Part shown: piece by piece, positions 63,809 to 64,000 of the stretch
Layout of the letters: each line of letters opens with the position of its first letter
How positions within the stretch are numbered: position 1 is the stretch's first letter
NCBI GenBank assembly: GCA_009617715.1
Contig: VTFK01000346.1
Span: forward strand, 124,001 to 188,000
Reading direction: 5' to 3'
Source of the DNA: Plectrocnemia conspersa
Lineage: Eukaryota; Arthropoda; Insecta; Trichoptera; Polycentropodidae
DNA length: 64,000 bases
The notes under the pieces: model-generated
What the model was told of the DNA's origin: nothing
Databases searched by the model: none
Seen by the model: the letters and a program-made list of their open reading frames with translations, nothing else
Position numbers and translations under genes: made by a program

Positions 63809-64000
63809 TCAAGTATTCAACGCCGCATCTCCCATTTCCTTTCGTAACCTGTCTCTTCTGCGTTTCAAATAAGGCATAAAGCCCCAGATAGAGGCACCAC
63901 TCATCGTTATACATCCTAAAGTTATGAGCAAAGCAAAATATGAATTGGTCCTCTCAAACCATGCGCCACAAATGGGCGGCCCTATCAATTGAAGTATACC
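63809..64000 (-). CDS. MFS transporter (monocarboxylate-transporter-like), last exon, partial
   Basis: The - strand frame running in from the window edge gives 63 codons and a TGA at 63809. It begins GILQLIGPPICGAWFERTNS, the loop before TM12 in SLC16-type MFS carriers (family pattern: GPP-x-G-x-x-x-D-x-T-x-x). A hydrophobic helix follows (YFALLITLGCITMSGASIWG) and then a basic cytosolic tail (LKRRRDRLRKEM). Such carriers move monocarboxylates or related solutes across the plasma membrane; the substrate cannot be told from this piece. The gene continues beyond 64000. It is convergent with cyclin G. Confidence 0.75.
   Translation of the reverse strand, partial: GILQLIGPPICGAWFERTNSYFALLITLGCITMSGASIWGFMPYLKRRRDRLRKEMGDAALNT

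Noticed and set aside
1..64000. tRNA, rRNA, CRISPR or bacterial operon features
   Set aside because: No T-loop/D-loop pairs, rRNA landmarks, or regularly spaced direct repeats with unique spacers were seen.

Overview
The window is AT-rich nuclear DNA from an arthropod, most probably an insect. The reasons are spliced genes with GT-AG introns, insect-type proteins (an invertebrate cyclin G, a MAD1 homologue), and intergenic space packed with insect-style class II transposon relics (hAT, piggyBac, pogo/Tigger, mariner-type). I cannot name the species. Nothing bacterial, viral or CRISPR-like was seen.

Layout. 1-11 kb: gene-free and repeat-rich, with a hAT MITE carrying 8-bp target duplications, a large foldback element, duplicated repeat blocks and two GC-rich perfect palindromes. 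11.38-17.14 kb (+): a complete 12-exon MAD1 spindle-checkpoint gene (737 aa), with a pogo-like element filling intron 3. 18.99-28.96 kb (-): a 9-exon F-box/leucine-rich-repeat gene, tail-to-tail with MAD1. Its exon 6 carries a 1-nt frameshift, and its 5.7-kb first intron holds a piggyBac MITE and two decayed hAT transposases. 29-34.6 kb: CpG-rich promoter, then AT-rich DNA with another hAT relic. 34.64-35.49 kb (-): a 4-exon gamma-glutamylamine cyclotransferase-like gene whose first exon encodes a signal peptide. 35.9-36.6 kb: piggyBac transposase relic. 37.63-41.85 kb (+): a 5-exon RNA pseudouridine synthase of the RPUSD1 type. 42-54.5 kb: no convincing gene. From about 46 kb the DNA becomes patchily CG-richer, with a mariner-type transposase relic and a hAT MITE built on a GGAGTC minisatellite. 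54.6-59.23 kb (+): CpG-rich promoter and the 7-coding-exon cyclin G gene (530 aa). 63.81-64.00 kb (-): last coding exon of an MFS (monocarboxylate-transporter-like) gene, convergent with cyclin G.

The genes form no operon or pathway. MAD1, cyclin G and an SCF-type F-box protein all touch cell-cycle control, but nothing in the sequence shows a functional link. The most useful observations are the frameshift in the F-box gene, its unusual beta-rich repeat insert, the secreted form of the cyclotransferase, and several precisely delimited MITEs. I found no clear previously undescribed multi-gene system.
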